A stretch of 34,257 bases of DNA from Carnobacterium sp. (GCA_020431645.1 JAGQHW010000011.1:1-34257), one strand, 5' to 3'; counted from the stretch's first letter, positions 15,243 to 23,576 are shown. The notes: generated from the sequence alone by a model not told the origin. Numbers and translations are program-made.

Positions 15243-16640
15243 ATGAAACGAAAAACCTGGGTACGACTGGATAATGCTTCTAATATCTTTTTAGCTGCGA
15301 TGACGAACAGAGATACAAAGGTTTTTCGTTTAACAGCAGAAATGACTAGCATTGTTGATCCTAAACTGTTGCAAAAAGCACTAGATAAAACCTATGAACA
15401 ATACTTGCTTTACCATAGTGTATTAAGACGAGGAGTTTTTTGGTATTATTTAGTGATGAGCGACCTAAAGCCTAAAGTGGTAGCAGAAACCTTGCCACCC
15501 TGTTCCCCACTGTATCATTTTGACCAAAAAGAATTATTGTTTAGAGTCATATATCAAGAAAATCGTATTCATCTAGAAGTATTCCATGTGCTATCAGATG
15601 GAATAGGTGCCATGTGGTTTTTTGAGGATCTGATTAAAGAGTATGTTTATCTACGAGTGCATGAGATTGCTGAAAATAAGTGGGAAAAAACACCACTTCA
15701 GATAGAACAGCAGTTGGAAGATAGTTTTAATCAACATTTCCGTCAAGAAGGTCAAAATACCTTTAGTAATGCTGCTCGATCGGCTTTCTTTTCTGTCGTC
15801 AAAACAAGTAAGCAAGCAGGTAAAGTGGTTGTAAAGTATAGCAAGAAAACATCCTCTTGGTTTGGTTCATCTGCGAGTATAGAATCAAATAAAAAACGTG
15901 TCTATCAAATAAAAAATAAAAAAACGCCAGATAACCGTCCTCGAGTAGTGGATTTGAGTGTCCCATTAAAAGAAACACTCCAATTGGCTAAAGAACAACA
16001 AGTCTCATTAACCATTTATCTGATTGCTTTATTTTTTGAGTCTATTAGAAAAGCTGAAACAAATTTCAAACAAACAGATACAATTGCTATTTCTGTTCCA
16101 GTCAATCTAAGACAGTTTTACCAATCAAATTCTGCTCGTAACTTCTTTAGTACAGTTTTACTAGAATATACTTACTCAGGAGAAGAAGAAGAGTTTAATC
16201 ATCTTTGCATGAGTTTAAGTAAACAGTTGCATGACCATTTGGAACCGGAAAGATTGTCACAGCGACTAAGTAAATTAATTAAAGCAGAATACCATCCAAT
16301 TGCACGAATTTCGCTTCGTCCCTTTAAAGATATGATTCTAAAATTGATTAATCGACAAAACAATCGAAAGGTAACGGTCGCGATGTCCAATTTGGGACAA
16401 TTTGCGTTACCATATCCAATGAATACTTATATTAAACAAGTTTATTTTAAAACATCAGCCGTCAGACCTCAATTTTGTATGATTAGTTATGAGGATAGCT
16501 TAACGATTAGTTTTACGTCACCTTTTATTGATGTAGCTATTCAAAAAGAATTTAGTCGTTTTTTGAGTGAAGCGGGCTTGCCAGTGAGTATTGCGGTTAA
16601 TCAAGTGACCACTGCTGAGTTAGGGGGGGAGAGCGGATGA
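15243..16640 (+). CDS. Condensation-superfamily acyltransferase-like protein
   Basis: A 465-residue protein with the architecture of the CoA-dependent acyltransferase/condensation superfamily (alcohol acetyltransferase, PapA, NRPS condensation domains). The catalytic motif HVLSDG is at residues 115-120 (HxxxDG, with His115 as likely base). A second half contains SLTIYLIALFFESI and SVPVNLRQFY, the usual C-lobe segments, and a late segment (ISFTSPFID) matches the superfamily. It has no carrier-protein partner and is not part of an NRPS, so it probably joins an acyl-CoA to an alcohol or sugar. AAGGAGG precedes ATG 15243. It overlaps the next gene by four bases (ATGA). Substrates are unknown. Confidence 0.8.
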   Translation: MKRKTWVRLDNASNIFLAAMTNRDTKVFRLTAEMTSIVDPKLLQKALDKTYEQYLLYHSVLRRGVFWYYLVMSDLKPKVVAETLPPCSPLYHFDQKELLFRVIYQENRIHLEVFHVLSDGIGAMWFFEDLIKEYVYLRVHEIAENKWEKTPLQIEQQLEDSFNQHFRQEGQNTFSNAARSAFFSVVKTSKQAGKVVVKYSKKTSSWFGSSASIESNKKRVYQIKNKKTPDNRPRVVDLSVPLKETLQLAKEQQVSLTIYLIALFFESIRKAETNFKQTDTIAISVPVNLRQFYQSNSARNFFSTVLLEYTYSGEEEEFNHLCMSLSKQLHDHLEPERLSQRLSKLIKAEYHPIARISLRPFKDMILKLINRQNNRKVTVAMSNLGQFALPYPMNTYIKQVYFKTSAVRPQFCMISYEDSLTISFTSPFIDVAIQKEFSRFLSEAGLPVSIAVNQVTTAELGGESG

Positions 16641-17302
16641 GTGAGTGTTTAGCGTGTCAGGCAACTATTGAAGGCAATTGGGAAAACTGTCCGTTATGTG
16701 GTCAAGAACTTGAGCAAGAGGCTGTAACAGTCCAATCCAACCCTTATCCACCTATTCCGTTACGCTACAATAGAAAAAGAGTCTTGAGTTTATTAATGAT
16801 TTTTACAATAATAATAGGGTTACTCTTTCTAGGAATAGAAGAAATTTGGCTAGATCGAAATCAAGGACTGAAATTAGCTGTACTTGGTATCGTGAGTTTG
16901 TGGACAGTGGTTTATACTTTGATTAGAAAAAGAAGAAATACGGCCAAAAGTATTCTCTACTTATTGATTATTGTTTCAGTAATTAGCATCTATTTAGACT
17001 ATTCACTGGAGTGGAATGGTTGGTCAACAACGTATGTGATTCCAGTTATTTGTATTTTTGCTGACCTAGCGCTAACGATTTCAATGAAACTTATTTTTTC
17101 AAAAGTAGGAGACTACATTCTTTACCTATTGATTATAGTCATTTTAGGCTTTTTTCCAGCGTTATTTCTTTTCCTTGACTGGACGACTAATCCTATTCCG
17201 TCTATATTATCCAGCATTATTAGTGCGATCATGTTTGTGGTTTTATTTGTTTCTCACAGAAAAATTATTATGTGTGAGTGGGAAAAACGAATGCAAATTT
17301 AG
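16637..17302 (+). CDS. Zinc-ribbon membrane protein (DUF6320-like)
   Basis: A 221-residue protein that I place, with moderate confidence, in the DUF6320 family. Residues 4-21 form a zinc ribbon with two Cys pairs (CLAC, CPLC). A short linker leads to about six hydrophobic helices between residues 50 and 210, and the tail is charged. The ATGA overlap with the acyltransferase gene implies coupled translation and a shared task. A possible role is to anchor or gate the acyltransferase at the membrane, or to export its product; neither can be shown from the sequence. A terminator follows, closing a three-gene unit. Confidence 0.75.
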   Translation: MSECLACQATIEGNWENCPLCGQELEQEAVTVQSNPYPPIPLRYNRKRVLSLLMIFTIIIGLLFLGIEEIWLDRNQGLKLAVLGIVSLWTVVYTLIRKRRNTAKSILYLLIIVSVISIYLDYSLEWNGWSTTYVIPVICIFADLALTISMKLIFSKVGDYILYLLIIVILGFFPALFLFLDWTTNPIPSILSSIISAIMFVVLFVSHRKIIMCEWEKRMQI

Positions 17303-17346
17303 ATTTTATTAGTGAGTGACTTAAAAAATGAGTACGCCATAAAAAT

Positions 17347-17400
17347 AGCCTTCAAACTCTTATCAGGAAAATGATGTAAGAGAGAAGGCTGTTTTTTATT
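17347..17400 (+). terminator. Terminator of the esterase/acyltransferase operon
   Basis: AGCCTTC (17347-17353) pairs with 17384-17390, with an inner CTCTTA/TAAGAG pairing, followed by a T-rich tail. The A-run to the left may also let it terminate the convergent gene. Confidence 0.85.
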
Positions 17401-18388
17401 TTTTAGCTTTTTTTGGATAAAATAAGGAAGTGTTTTCAGCAACAGCAGCAAATAGTCCAAAGCCGATACCTAAAATAGGAAAAATCATCCAACCTGGCGA
17501 CCATGTTTGGAACAATAAACCTGAGATAACGTAGATTCCTGTAGCAAGTGGAAAAATAATGTTAGCCACGTTGGTTGTTAACCGTTCACTAGCAACTTTT
17601 TTTGGAGCGTAGTCGCCAATTGAAAGTAATTTGTCGTATGTTGCATAGATAATACCGAAAAATATGAAGAGAAAGACGCCAATAGAAACAAAGCTGAGTA
17701 AAAAGATGAGTGACCAAAGTGGAGTTGATTGGACAAAAAGTAAAGACAGTAAAAGGAAAACAACTCCTACGATACAAAAGAGGATTCCTGTGGTGATTCC
17801 TTTTGTAAATTGTGGTTGGTATTCTTTTTTTTCTTGAACTAACTCAGACTGTGTTAAAGAATCAACTGAAATCGTTTTTCCTTCTAGATTAAACGCTCGT
17901 TCTTTCATTCCAAAAGTAACGAATAAGCTAAGAGCCAGAGCGCTTAAAAGTAAAACTGGAATCAAAGAAAATAAAATCACTTGCATAGAATCTAAAGAAG
18001 AAAAGAACGGGAGAAAAGAGACTGTCGCTTGAATGAGTAAAGAGAATACGGGCGCGAATAGTATAAGCCAGACACCACCAGCGATAGCCAAACTAAACCT
18101 TGAACGATGAGTTTTAAATGCTTCAACTTCAGCTTTTGACCAACTAAGTGTTGTTTCGTTAACCTCAGATTCTTCAGTAGATAAGTTTATTTTAGTAAAG
18201 TAGCTATCTAGGTCACCGAATTCAGCTAGAACGTTAGCTGTAGCTTGCTGTTGACCTTGCTCTTCTTTAATTAACTGTACGTATCTTTTTTCCATATCTG
18301 ATAACATTTTTTGTTTTAATTTAGCCATCTCTGGAGTTTGCGGCAATTGTTCAAAAATAGAATTGACGTAATTTATGATGATAAACAT
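17396..18388 (-). CDS. HAAS-domain (permease prefix) multi-pass membrane protein
   Basis: A 330-residue protein. Residues 1-65 form a soluble alpha-helical HAAS/permease-prefix domain (YVNSIFEQLPQTPE, then a helical region ending AEFGDLDSYF). A charged linker leads to about eight hydrophobic helices in four pairs between residues 98 and 320. HAAS proteins are commonly encoded beside PadR-family repressors and are thought to pass signals to membrane stress or transport functions; no padR is present here. ATG 18388 has an AAAGGAG SD eight bases upstream. The gene is convergent with the esterase operon. It lies downstream of a decayed gene fragment that may be the remnant of a former neighbour. 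Its function is unknown. Confidence 0.78.
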   Translation of the reverse strand: MFIIINYVNSIFEQLPQTPEMAKLKQKMLSDMEKRYVQLIKEEQGQQQATANVLAEFGDLDSYFTKINLSTEESEVNETTLSWSKAEVEAFKTHRSRFSLAIAGGVWLILFAPVFSLLIQATVSFLPFFSSLDSMQVILFSLIPVLLLSALALSLFVTFGMKERAFNLEGKTISVDSLTQSELVQEKKEYQPQFTKGITTGILFCIVGVVFLLLSLLFVQSTPLWSLIFLLSFVSIGVFLFIFFGIIYATYDKLLSIGDYAPKKVASERLTTNVANIIFPLATGIYVISGLLFQTWSPGWMIFPILGIGFGLFAAVAENTSLFYPKKAKK

Positions 18389-18710
18389 AACTCATTCTCC
18401 TTTCTTCTACAGATAAATGCATAGTTTTTTAATGAAGCGAGCTAGCGGTCTTGAATAACTAAGGATCCAATCAAATTTTCTTCATAGAAGACGAATAGTG
18501 GTTCTGGATAAGTTCTTTTTAAGTAGCGAGTAACAGTTGGCGTATGTTCTGTATGATCTAGCTTTAGTAAGCATATTTAGTTTAACAGTAAAAAGTTAAT
18601 TATCCTTTAAGGAAGCGAGAAAATGTATAGCGATAAAGTAAGTTTAGTATTAATACTCACGGATAAATAAACTGAATTTAACTAAAATAAGCAGGATGGA
18701 TAAAAAATAA
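18389..18710. other. Gene-poor region upstream of the HAAS gene
   Basis: About 320 bp with no intact gene. It contains the degraded minus-strand coding fragment at 18442-18561 and otherwise AT-rich sequence. No clear promoter for the HAAS gene could be picked out. Confidence 0.5.
18442..18561 (-). pseudogene. Degraded coding fragment, possibly the C-terminus of an acetyltransferase-like protein
   Basis: On the minus strand a 39-residue open stretch ends at a TAG (18442-18444). Its translation is protein-like, containing TRYLKRTYPEPLF and FYEENLIGSLVIQDR, the second resembling the strand-turn-strand of GNAT-type domains. It has no ATG, GTG or TTG start and no SD, and a TAA lies five codons upstream. 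This fits a gene truncated at its 5' end. The family guess rests on the look of the sequence only. Confidence 0.35.
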
Positions 18711-18751
18711 AAAGAAAGAAAAAGCGTCTTACATTGACTTTTTCTTTCTTT
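18711..18751 (-). terminator. Terminator of the aldo/keto reductase gene
   Basis: A 14-bp perfect inverted repeat (18711-18724 with 18738-18751, 13-base loop). Read on the minus strand it ends in a T-rich tract, 20 bases beyond the stop codon. Confidence 0.85.
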
Positions 18752-18770
18752 TTTTATTTGCAGTGACCAA

Positions 18771-19586
18771 TTAGTTTTCGCGTACATCTTTCATTGCATC
18801 TAATGTTTCCACATCTGCTGGAGAAATAGTAAAATCCAGTTGACTATTTTCAATGATACGACTTTCATGAGTTGATTTTGGTAAAGGCACCGTATCTTTT
18901 TCTATACAGTAACGAATAGACAATTGAGCAGGGGTCACGTCATATTTTTTAGCCATCGTAATTATTTCAGGACTAGCTAGGATATCGCCTGTTGCTAATG
19001 GCGAATAAGCTTCAATAAGAATCTCATTCTCATTACAAAAAGCCACTAATTCTTTTTGGTCTCTGCCGATGTAGAAAGGAATTTGGTTAGCCATTGGTAC
19101 GATGTCACAAGCATCAATTAAAGCTTTGATATCCTCTATTGAAAAGTTAGAGACACCAATTGCACGGATTTTTTTATCGTTGTATAATTTCTCCATGGCT
19201 TTCCAAGTTTGGATATTTTCTTTCGTACAATCTTTGCCAATTTCATCCCACGGCCAAGGGGCATGGATAAGGTAAAGATCAATGTAGTCCATTCCTAGAT
19301 TTGTGAGAGTGGTATCGAAAGCTTCGAGTGTTTCATTGTATCCTTTAATCTGTGCGGGCAATTTACTTGTTAGAAAAATAGCATCACGCGATAGGCCAGA
19401 ATCTTTAATCGCTTTTCCAACATTTTCTTCATTTCCATAGGCTAAGGCTGTATCAATGTGTGTGTAGCCATTTTTGATGGCCATTGTTACCGCATCATAG
19501 GCCTCTTCATTTGGAATCTGCCACGTACCAAAACCGATATAGGGAATAGTTGTACCGTTATAAAAGGTAAATTGTTTTTCTTTCAC
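18771..19586 (-). CDS. Aldo/keto reductase
   Basis: A 271-residue NADPH-dependent oxidoreductase of the AKR superfamily that reduces aldehydes or ketones, such as methylglyoxal or 2,5-diketo-D-gluconate in related enzymes. The catalytic tetrad is Asp45 and Tyr50 (HIDTALAYGNE), Lys75 (LTSKLP) and His108 (LIHAPW). The cofactor-binding signatures IGVSNFS and PLPKSTHESRI are present. It starts at a GTG (19584-19586) with GGAGG about eight bases upstream. It is monocistronic, between its own terminator and a promoter at 19648. A catabolite-response element overlaps the expected start of transcription, so carbon supply probably controls it. The physiological substrate is not evident. Confidence 0.92.
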   Translation of the reverse strand: MKEKQFTFYNGTTIPYIGFGTWQIPNEEAYDAVTMAIKNGYTHIDTALAYGNEENVGKAIKDSGLSRDAIFLTSKLPAQIKGYNETLEAFDTTLTNLGMDYIDLYLIHAPWPWDEIGKDCTKENIQTWKAMEKLYNDKKIRAIGVSNFSIEDIKALIDACDIVPMANQIPFYIGRDQKELVAFCNENEILIEAYSPLATGDILASPEIITMAKKYDVTPAQLSIRYCIEKDTVPLPKSTHESRIIENSQLDFTISPADVETLDAMKDVREN

Positions 19587-19626
19587 TTTAAATGTCCTCC
19601 TTGTTTTTTATCTGTTTACATTAGAC

Positions 19627-19653
19627 AGTAATCGTTTTCATAGGTTAATTATA
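19627..19653 (-). promoter_or_regulatory. Promoter of the aldo/keto reductase with a cre site
   Basis: On the minus strand a TATAAT -10 (19648-19653) is preceded by an extended TGG element; the -35 is weak. Directly downstream, 19627-19640 reads TGAAAACGATTACT on that strand, matching the CcpA consensus TGWAARCGYTWWCW at 13 of 14 positions. At the transcription start it would act as a repression site. Confidence 0.6.
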
Positions 19654-19803
19654 CCAAAAAAACTAACAGATTAAAATGATAGAGCTTTTGGGAACAAAGC
19701 TTCATCATCTTTTTAATAAAAATCAATGATAAGAACGATTCAGAATGTGTTATGATGAATAAGAGAAATAAAACGATACCAATAAAAAGTGAGGAATCAA
19801 CCC

Positions 19804-20817
19804 ATGAGTAAAATAATATTGACAGGTGATAGACCAACCGGGAAGCTCCATTTGGGGCACTATGTTGGCTCTTTGAAAAACAGATTAAAGTTACAAGGCG
19901 ATTCAGAAAATCAAACCTTTATCATGATTGCAGACCAACAAGCATTAACAGATAATGCAAAAGATCCTAAAAAAATACAAGATAGTTTACTTGAAGTTGC
20001 GTTGGATTATTTGGCAGTAGGCTTAGATCCAGCTAAATCCACAATTTTTGTGCAATCTCAAATCCCTCAACTAGCAGAATTGACAATGTACTACTTAAAC
20101 TTAGTAACCGTGTCACGCTTAAAACGCAATCCAACAGTGAAATCAGAGATTAACGAAAAGAATTTTGGCGAAAGTATACCAGCTGGATTCTTTATGTATC
20201 CGGTTAGTCAAGCAGCTGACATCACAGCCTTTAAAGGCACACATGTCCCTGTTGGAGAAGACCAAAAACCAATGATCGAGCAAACAAGAGAAATCGTAAA
20301 AGATTTTAATCGAATCTACAATACGAACACATTGGTTATGCCAGAAGGTATCCTTCCTGAAAAAGGGCAAGAAAGACTAATCGGCATTGATGGCAAAGGT
20401 AAAATGAGTAAATCGTTAAACAATGGCATTTATCTATCCGATTCATCTGATGTCATCAAGAAAAAAGTGATGAGCATGTATACAGATCCTACTCACATCC
20501 GTGTAACCGATCCTGGTAAAGTAGAGGGCAATGTTGTCTTCACATATTTAGATGTTTTTGGAACAGACAAAGAAAAAATTCAAGCGTTGAAAGAAGAGTA
20601 CCAACACGGTGGTTTGGGAGATGTAAAAATCAAATTGTATTTAAATGATATCTTGCAAGACTTCTTACAGCCGATAAGAGAAAACAGAGAACAATTTGGT
20701 AAAGACAAAGACGAAGTTTACCGTATGCTAAAAAATGGTAGCCTAGCTGCTGAAAAAGTAGCTGCGCAGACCTTATCTGAAGTGAAAGCTGCTATGGGGA
20801 TCAATTATTTCGGTTAA
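19804..20817 (+). CDS. trpS: Tryptophanyl-tRNA synthetase
   Basis: A class I aminoacyl-tRNA synthetase of 337 residues, which charges tRNA(Trp) with tryptophan in the cytoplasm. The HIGH motif appears as HLGH (residues 16-19) within [18 protein letters not shown], and the KMSKS loop is intact at 200-204. [13 protein letters not shown] and [12 protein letters not shown] are TrpRS landmarks. ATG 19804 is chosen, with GAGGA upstream; the frame extends to an in-frame codon at 19789 that would overlap the SD. I see no T-box leader in the short upstream region, unlike many Gram-positive trpS genes. A strong terminator follows. Confidence 0.96.
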   Translation: MSKIILTGDRPTGKLHLGHYVGSLKNRLKLQGDSENQTFIMIADQQALTDNAKDPKKIQDSLLEVALDYLAVGLDPAKSTIFVQSQIPQLAELTMYYLNLVTVSRLKRNPTVKSEINEKNFGESIPAGFFMYPVSQAADITAFKGTHVPVGEDQKPMIEQTREIVKDFNRIYNTNTLVMPEGILPEKGQERLIGIDGKGKMSKSLNNGIYLSDSSDVIKKKVMSMYTDPTHIRVTDPGKVEGNVVFTYLDVFGTDKEKIQALKEEYQHGGLGDVKIKLYLNDILQDFLQPIRENREQFGKDKDEVYRMLKNGSLAAEKVAAQTLSEVKAAMGINYFG

Positions 20818-20835
20818 TCTAGTTCGTCACTCTTT

Positions 20836-20880
20836 AAGCTTTCCTAACACAAGATTAGTTGTGTTAGGAAAGCTTTTTTT
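20836..20880 (+). terminator. Rho-independent terminator of trpS
   Basis: A perfect 17-bp inverted repeat (20836-20852 with 20859-20875, 6-base loop) followed by seven to eight T residues. Confidence 0.93.
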
Positions 20881-21306
20881 GATAGGTGGTTGAAAAATGA
20901 AGGTTCGGTAGTACTTGCTGGGAAATTTTCGCATCAGCAGGTGAAGTTTTTTAAAGAGCTTCTTGGCTTTTGGTCGCTTAAATAGACAAGTTTTAAGAGT
21001 ATTTAGTCCCACTTGTCTCCTTTAAGGGAAGATTAGACAAGTAGCGAGTAGTATTCACTCCACTGGGCTAAAAAACCAGAATATCGGACAAGTGGACGAC
21101 TAGTTTCACCAAACTTGTCCAGTTTAGAAATAAAGTCTAGAAGATAGGGTCAAATAAGAAGAGTATAGAGTAACTAGAAAGAAAGGCAGCGGGGTATAAA
21201 GTTAGGAGAAGCTATCTTAAAGGCTCTTTCTTCATTAGAAATCGCTCTCATGTTATACTGTAAACAACTAGAAACCATTTCAAAAAAAGAGAGGAAGGAA
21301 AAAATC
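20881..21306. other. Gene-free region between trpS and the phasin-like gene
   Basis: About 425 bp without a gene. The middle third carries the GACAAGT repeat cluster described separately. The right third leads into the phasin-like gene with no promoter I can assign. Confidence 0.6.
20984..21120. repeat. Cluster of five RGACAAGT repeats in both orientations
   Basis: Copies are at 20984-20991 (+), 21011-21018 (-), 21035-21042 (+), 21086-21093 (+) and 21113-21120 (-). The first two form an AGACAAGT/ACTTGTCT inverted pair with a 19-base loop. The last two form GGACAAGT/ACTTGTCC, also with a 19-base loop. A CTGG/CCAG mini-hairpin lies between. The regular loop length suggests a decayed repeat element or paired protein-binding sites. 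Confidence 0.6.
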
Positions 21307-21612
21307 ATGATGGAAGAATTGAAGAAATTGGTGTTCGCAGGAATCGGAGGGGCGGCTCTAACTTATGAGAAAGCTCAAGAGGTCGTCGAGAATTTAGAAA
21401 AGAAAGGCAAACTTTCGGTAGAAGAAGGCAAGCGTCTAAAAGAAGAATTGGTGCAACGTAAAAATGGCAGTGAAAAAGAAGCAACCAATCACGAAGACGT
21501 TGAGGCGCACTTAATCGAAATGACAGCGACGCATAGAAAAGACCTCGAGGAATTGGAAAAAAAAGTAGCAGATTTAACGCAAAAAGTAGATGAATTAATT
21601 AGCAAGCGATAA
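21307..21612 (+). CDS. Small phasin-like coiled-coil protein
   Basis: A 101-residue, highly charged protein. It opens with a short hydrophobic stretch (KLVFAGIGGAALTYEKA), followed by VVENLEKKGKLSVEEGKRLKEEL and a long helical C-terminus (DLEELEKKVADLTQKVDELISKR) with a clear heptad pattern. This is the profile of the phasin-like proteins often encoded directly before AarF/UbiB kinases in Firmicutes. No polyhydroxyalkanoate genes are present, so a granule role is unlikely; a lipid- or membrane-surface helper of the kinase is more plausible. ATG 21307 or 21310 fits the AGGAAGGA SD. It ends 28 bp before the kinase gene. Confidence 0.75.
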   Translation: MMEELKKLVFAGIGGAALTYEKAQEVVENLEKKGKLSVEEGKRLKEELVQRKNGSEKEATNHEDVEAHLIEMTATHRKDLEELEKKVADLTQKVDELISKR

Positions 21613-21640
21613 GTCACTAGCGACTGGTGGGGGTTAAGAG

Positions 21641-23239
21641 ATGGAAAAGTCAGGTGGTGAACGATTAAGAGAGATTGTAACGGTTCTTGCTTCATATGGA
21701 TTTGGCTACCTTTATCGAACGGCATTCAAAAATGCCAATCAAAAGCAAGATGCCGTTAGTCTTCGTAAAGCATTTGAAGAATTGGGTTCTAGTTTTATTA
21801 AAATTGGGCAAATTATTTCTACCCGCCCAGACTTGTTGCCACAAGAGTATATTGACGAACTAGCTAAACTACAAGATAACGTTCCTCCTTTTTCTTTTGT
21901 TGCTATTCAACGTATTTTTAAAGAAGAATTTGGTGAAGACATTGAGGCAGTTTTTGACCAAATAGAAGAAACACCATTAGCCAGTGCATCTATTGCGCAA
22001 GTTCATCGGGCTAGGATGAAAAATGGCGCAGAAGTGATTGTAAAAGTTCAACGACCGGATATCGAAGAAAACTTATTGAGAGACATCGCTCTATTTTCTC
22101 GCATTCTATCATTGGCTCCACATACGATAAAAGAGTTGATTTCTGATCCTGATCTAGCTCTCAAAGAAATTGAAGAAGCAACAAAAATGGAACTAGATTT
22201 CAGAAATGAAGCGACTGCATTGCTGAAGTTTAAAGTATTCAATAGAGAACTTAAATCTGTTGGCGTACCCAACTTAGTCAGTACCTACGTTTCAAAAAGA
22301 GTCTTAGTTGAAGAATACATTGAAGGAATAAAAATTCTTGATTTACCTGAATTAGAAAAAGAAGGTTATGTTAAAAAAGATATTGCAGAAAAATTAGTCG
22401 TCTCTTTTTTCTCACAAGTCTTTAAAGATGGTTATTTTCATGGTGACCCACACCCTGGGAATATCTTAATTAGAGATAAAAAAATTATTTTTATTGATTT
22501 TGGTATCATGGGCGAACTAGCGATTGAAAATAGAGAAAGTTTAGTTAAACTATTAAAAGCCATTGTTTTTAATGACATTGATCTAGTGATGAACATTCTG
22601 TTGAAAATGGGTGTAACAAAAGAGCGAATCAATCAATACGAGTTTTATGAAGATTTAACGTACTTTTTTGAAACCTATTTAACAACTAGCTACCAAAAAA
22701 TCAATATGAGTATCTTATTTGCTGATATGTTGGAAGTAACCCAAAAGCATCGTATTATAATCCCCAATGATTTTACGATGTTAGTTAAGTCGATGGGGAT
22801 GATTGAGGGCATTTTGGCAGAATTGGATCCAGAAATAAACGTCTTGAAAGTTGCTAATCTATATATGCAAGCGAGTGACGATTTATCCTTATATGATTCT
22901 ATCTCTAAAGAAAAATTGTTGATTACAAGCTACAAACTATCGAAAGATCTAATTGATTTTCCCAACCAGTTAAAGCAACTCTTGACGAATGCGACTAGTG
23001 GCAGAGCGAAATTGCATATTGAATTAGTTGATGCGGATAATAAGTGGAAGGGCCTTAATAAAATGGTCAACCGATTGGTCTTTGCTTTAATTATTGCGGC
23101 ACTGATTCTTTCCTCAGCAATCATTGTTGCAATGGCAGAAAGTTCAAGTGTTTCTATCATTGGGATTATCATTTTTCTAGGCGCAGGATTAATGGGTATT
23201 TGGCTGCTTATTTCTATTATTCGTTCAGGTACGTTGTAA
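21641..23239 (+). CDS. AarF/UbiB/ADCK-family atypical kinase
   Basis: A 532-residue protein of the ABC1/ADCK/UbiB family. It has the family-specific KIGQ motif (54-57), the alanine-rich nucleotide loop (LASASIAQVH), the VAIK-type lysine in VIVKVQRP (Lys135), the catalytic loop HGDPHPGN (267-274) and the DFG metal site (Asp286). Two C-terminal hydrophobic helices (about 490-528) anchor it to the membrane. UbiB proteins support isoprenoid-quinone synthesis or lipid handling through a conserved ATPase activity. In a bacterium that lacks ubiquinone the likely link is menaquinone or a membrane lipid, but the true role in Firmicutes is not settled. It forms an operon with the phasin-like gene and ends before a terminator. 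Confidence 0.9.
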   Translation: MEKSGGERLREIVTVLASYGFGYLYRTAFKNANQKQDAVSLRKAFEELGSSFIKIGQIISTRPDLLPQEYIDELAKLQDNVPPFSFVAIQRIFKEEFGEDIEAVFDQIEETPLASASIAQVHRARMKNGAEVIVKVQRPDIEENLLRDIALFSRILSLAPHTIKELISDPDLALKEIEEATKMELDFRNEATALLKFKVFNRELKSVGVPNLVSTYVSKRVLVEEYIEGIKILDLPELEKEGYVKKDIAEKLVVSFFSQVFKDGYFHGDPHPGNILIRDKKIIFIDFGIMGELAIENRESLVKLLKAIVFNDIDLVMNILLKMGVTKERINQYEFYEDLTYFFETYLTTSYQKINMSILFADMLEVTQKHRIIIPNDFTMLVKSMGMIEGILAELDPEINVLKVANLYMQASDDLSLYDSISKEKLLITSYKLSKDLIDFPNQLKQLLTNATSGRAKLHIELVDADNKWKGLNKMVNRLVFALIIAALILSSAIIVAMAESSSVSIIGIIIFLGAGLMGIWLLISIIRSGTL

Positions 23240-23255
23240 TCAAATAAAAGATGAG

Positions 23256-23290
23256 AACAGCCAGGACTATAAAGTTCTTGCTGTTTTTTT
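23256..23290 (+). terminator. Terminator after the UbiB-family gene
   Basis: A 13-bp stem with two imperfect pairs begins at AACAG (23256-23260), pairs with CTGTT (23281-23285) and runs into a T tract to 23290. Confidence 0.78.
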
Positions 23291-23428
23291 GCCTACATAA
23301 AATTACGTCATTATTTTTATTAACGGTTATTTTATGGTAATCGAACAGCTAATTTAATTAAAATGAGAGCCCTTTCTATTCTTTACGTAATAAACGTATT
23401 TCTTTTAATAATAGTTCAAACGGATGCT

Positions 23429-23468
23429 TAAAAAAAATCAAAACTAGCCGATATAAATAATGGCTAGT
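23429..23468 (+). promoter_or_regulatory. Sigma-D (FliA-type) promoter of the chemotaxis block, with an overlapping inverted repeat
   Basis: TAAA (23429-23432), 14 bases and GCCGATAT (23447-23454) match the motility sigma factor consensus at every position. It lies about 120 bases upstream of the chemoreceptor gene. An inverted repeat ACTAGCC (23443-23449) / GGCTAGT (23462-23468) spans the -10 and the expected start, a good place for a repressor. The rest of the 290-bp gap (23291-23576) shows no gene. Confidence 0.8.
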
Positions 23469-23576
23469 AATCTGATGTTTAATAAGATTTTAATCATGTG
23501 ATAAGTTGGGTAAAATAAATACGCCACATATGGTATGGACTAGTTAATTTTAATGACTTAAGGGGAGGCTTTTTGG

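Noticed and set aside
15243-16640. Part of a nonribosomal peptide synthetase
   Set aside because: There is no adenylation or carrier domain in the protein or its neighbours; a stand-alone acyltransferase fits better.
19587-19803. T-box riboswitch before trpS
   Set aside because: The conserved T-box sequence and the antiterminator are absent, and the region is too short for the full leader.
20143-20370. Antisense open frame within trpS, and similar minus-strand frames within the che genes
   Set aside because: These are shadows of conserved genes on the other strand, with no SD and no recognisable protein.
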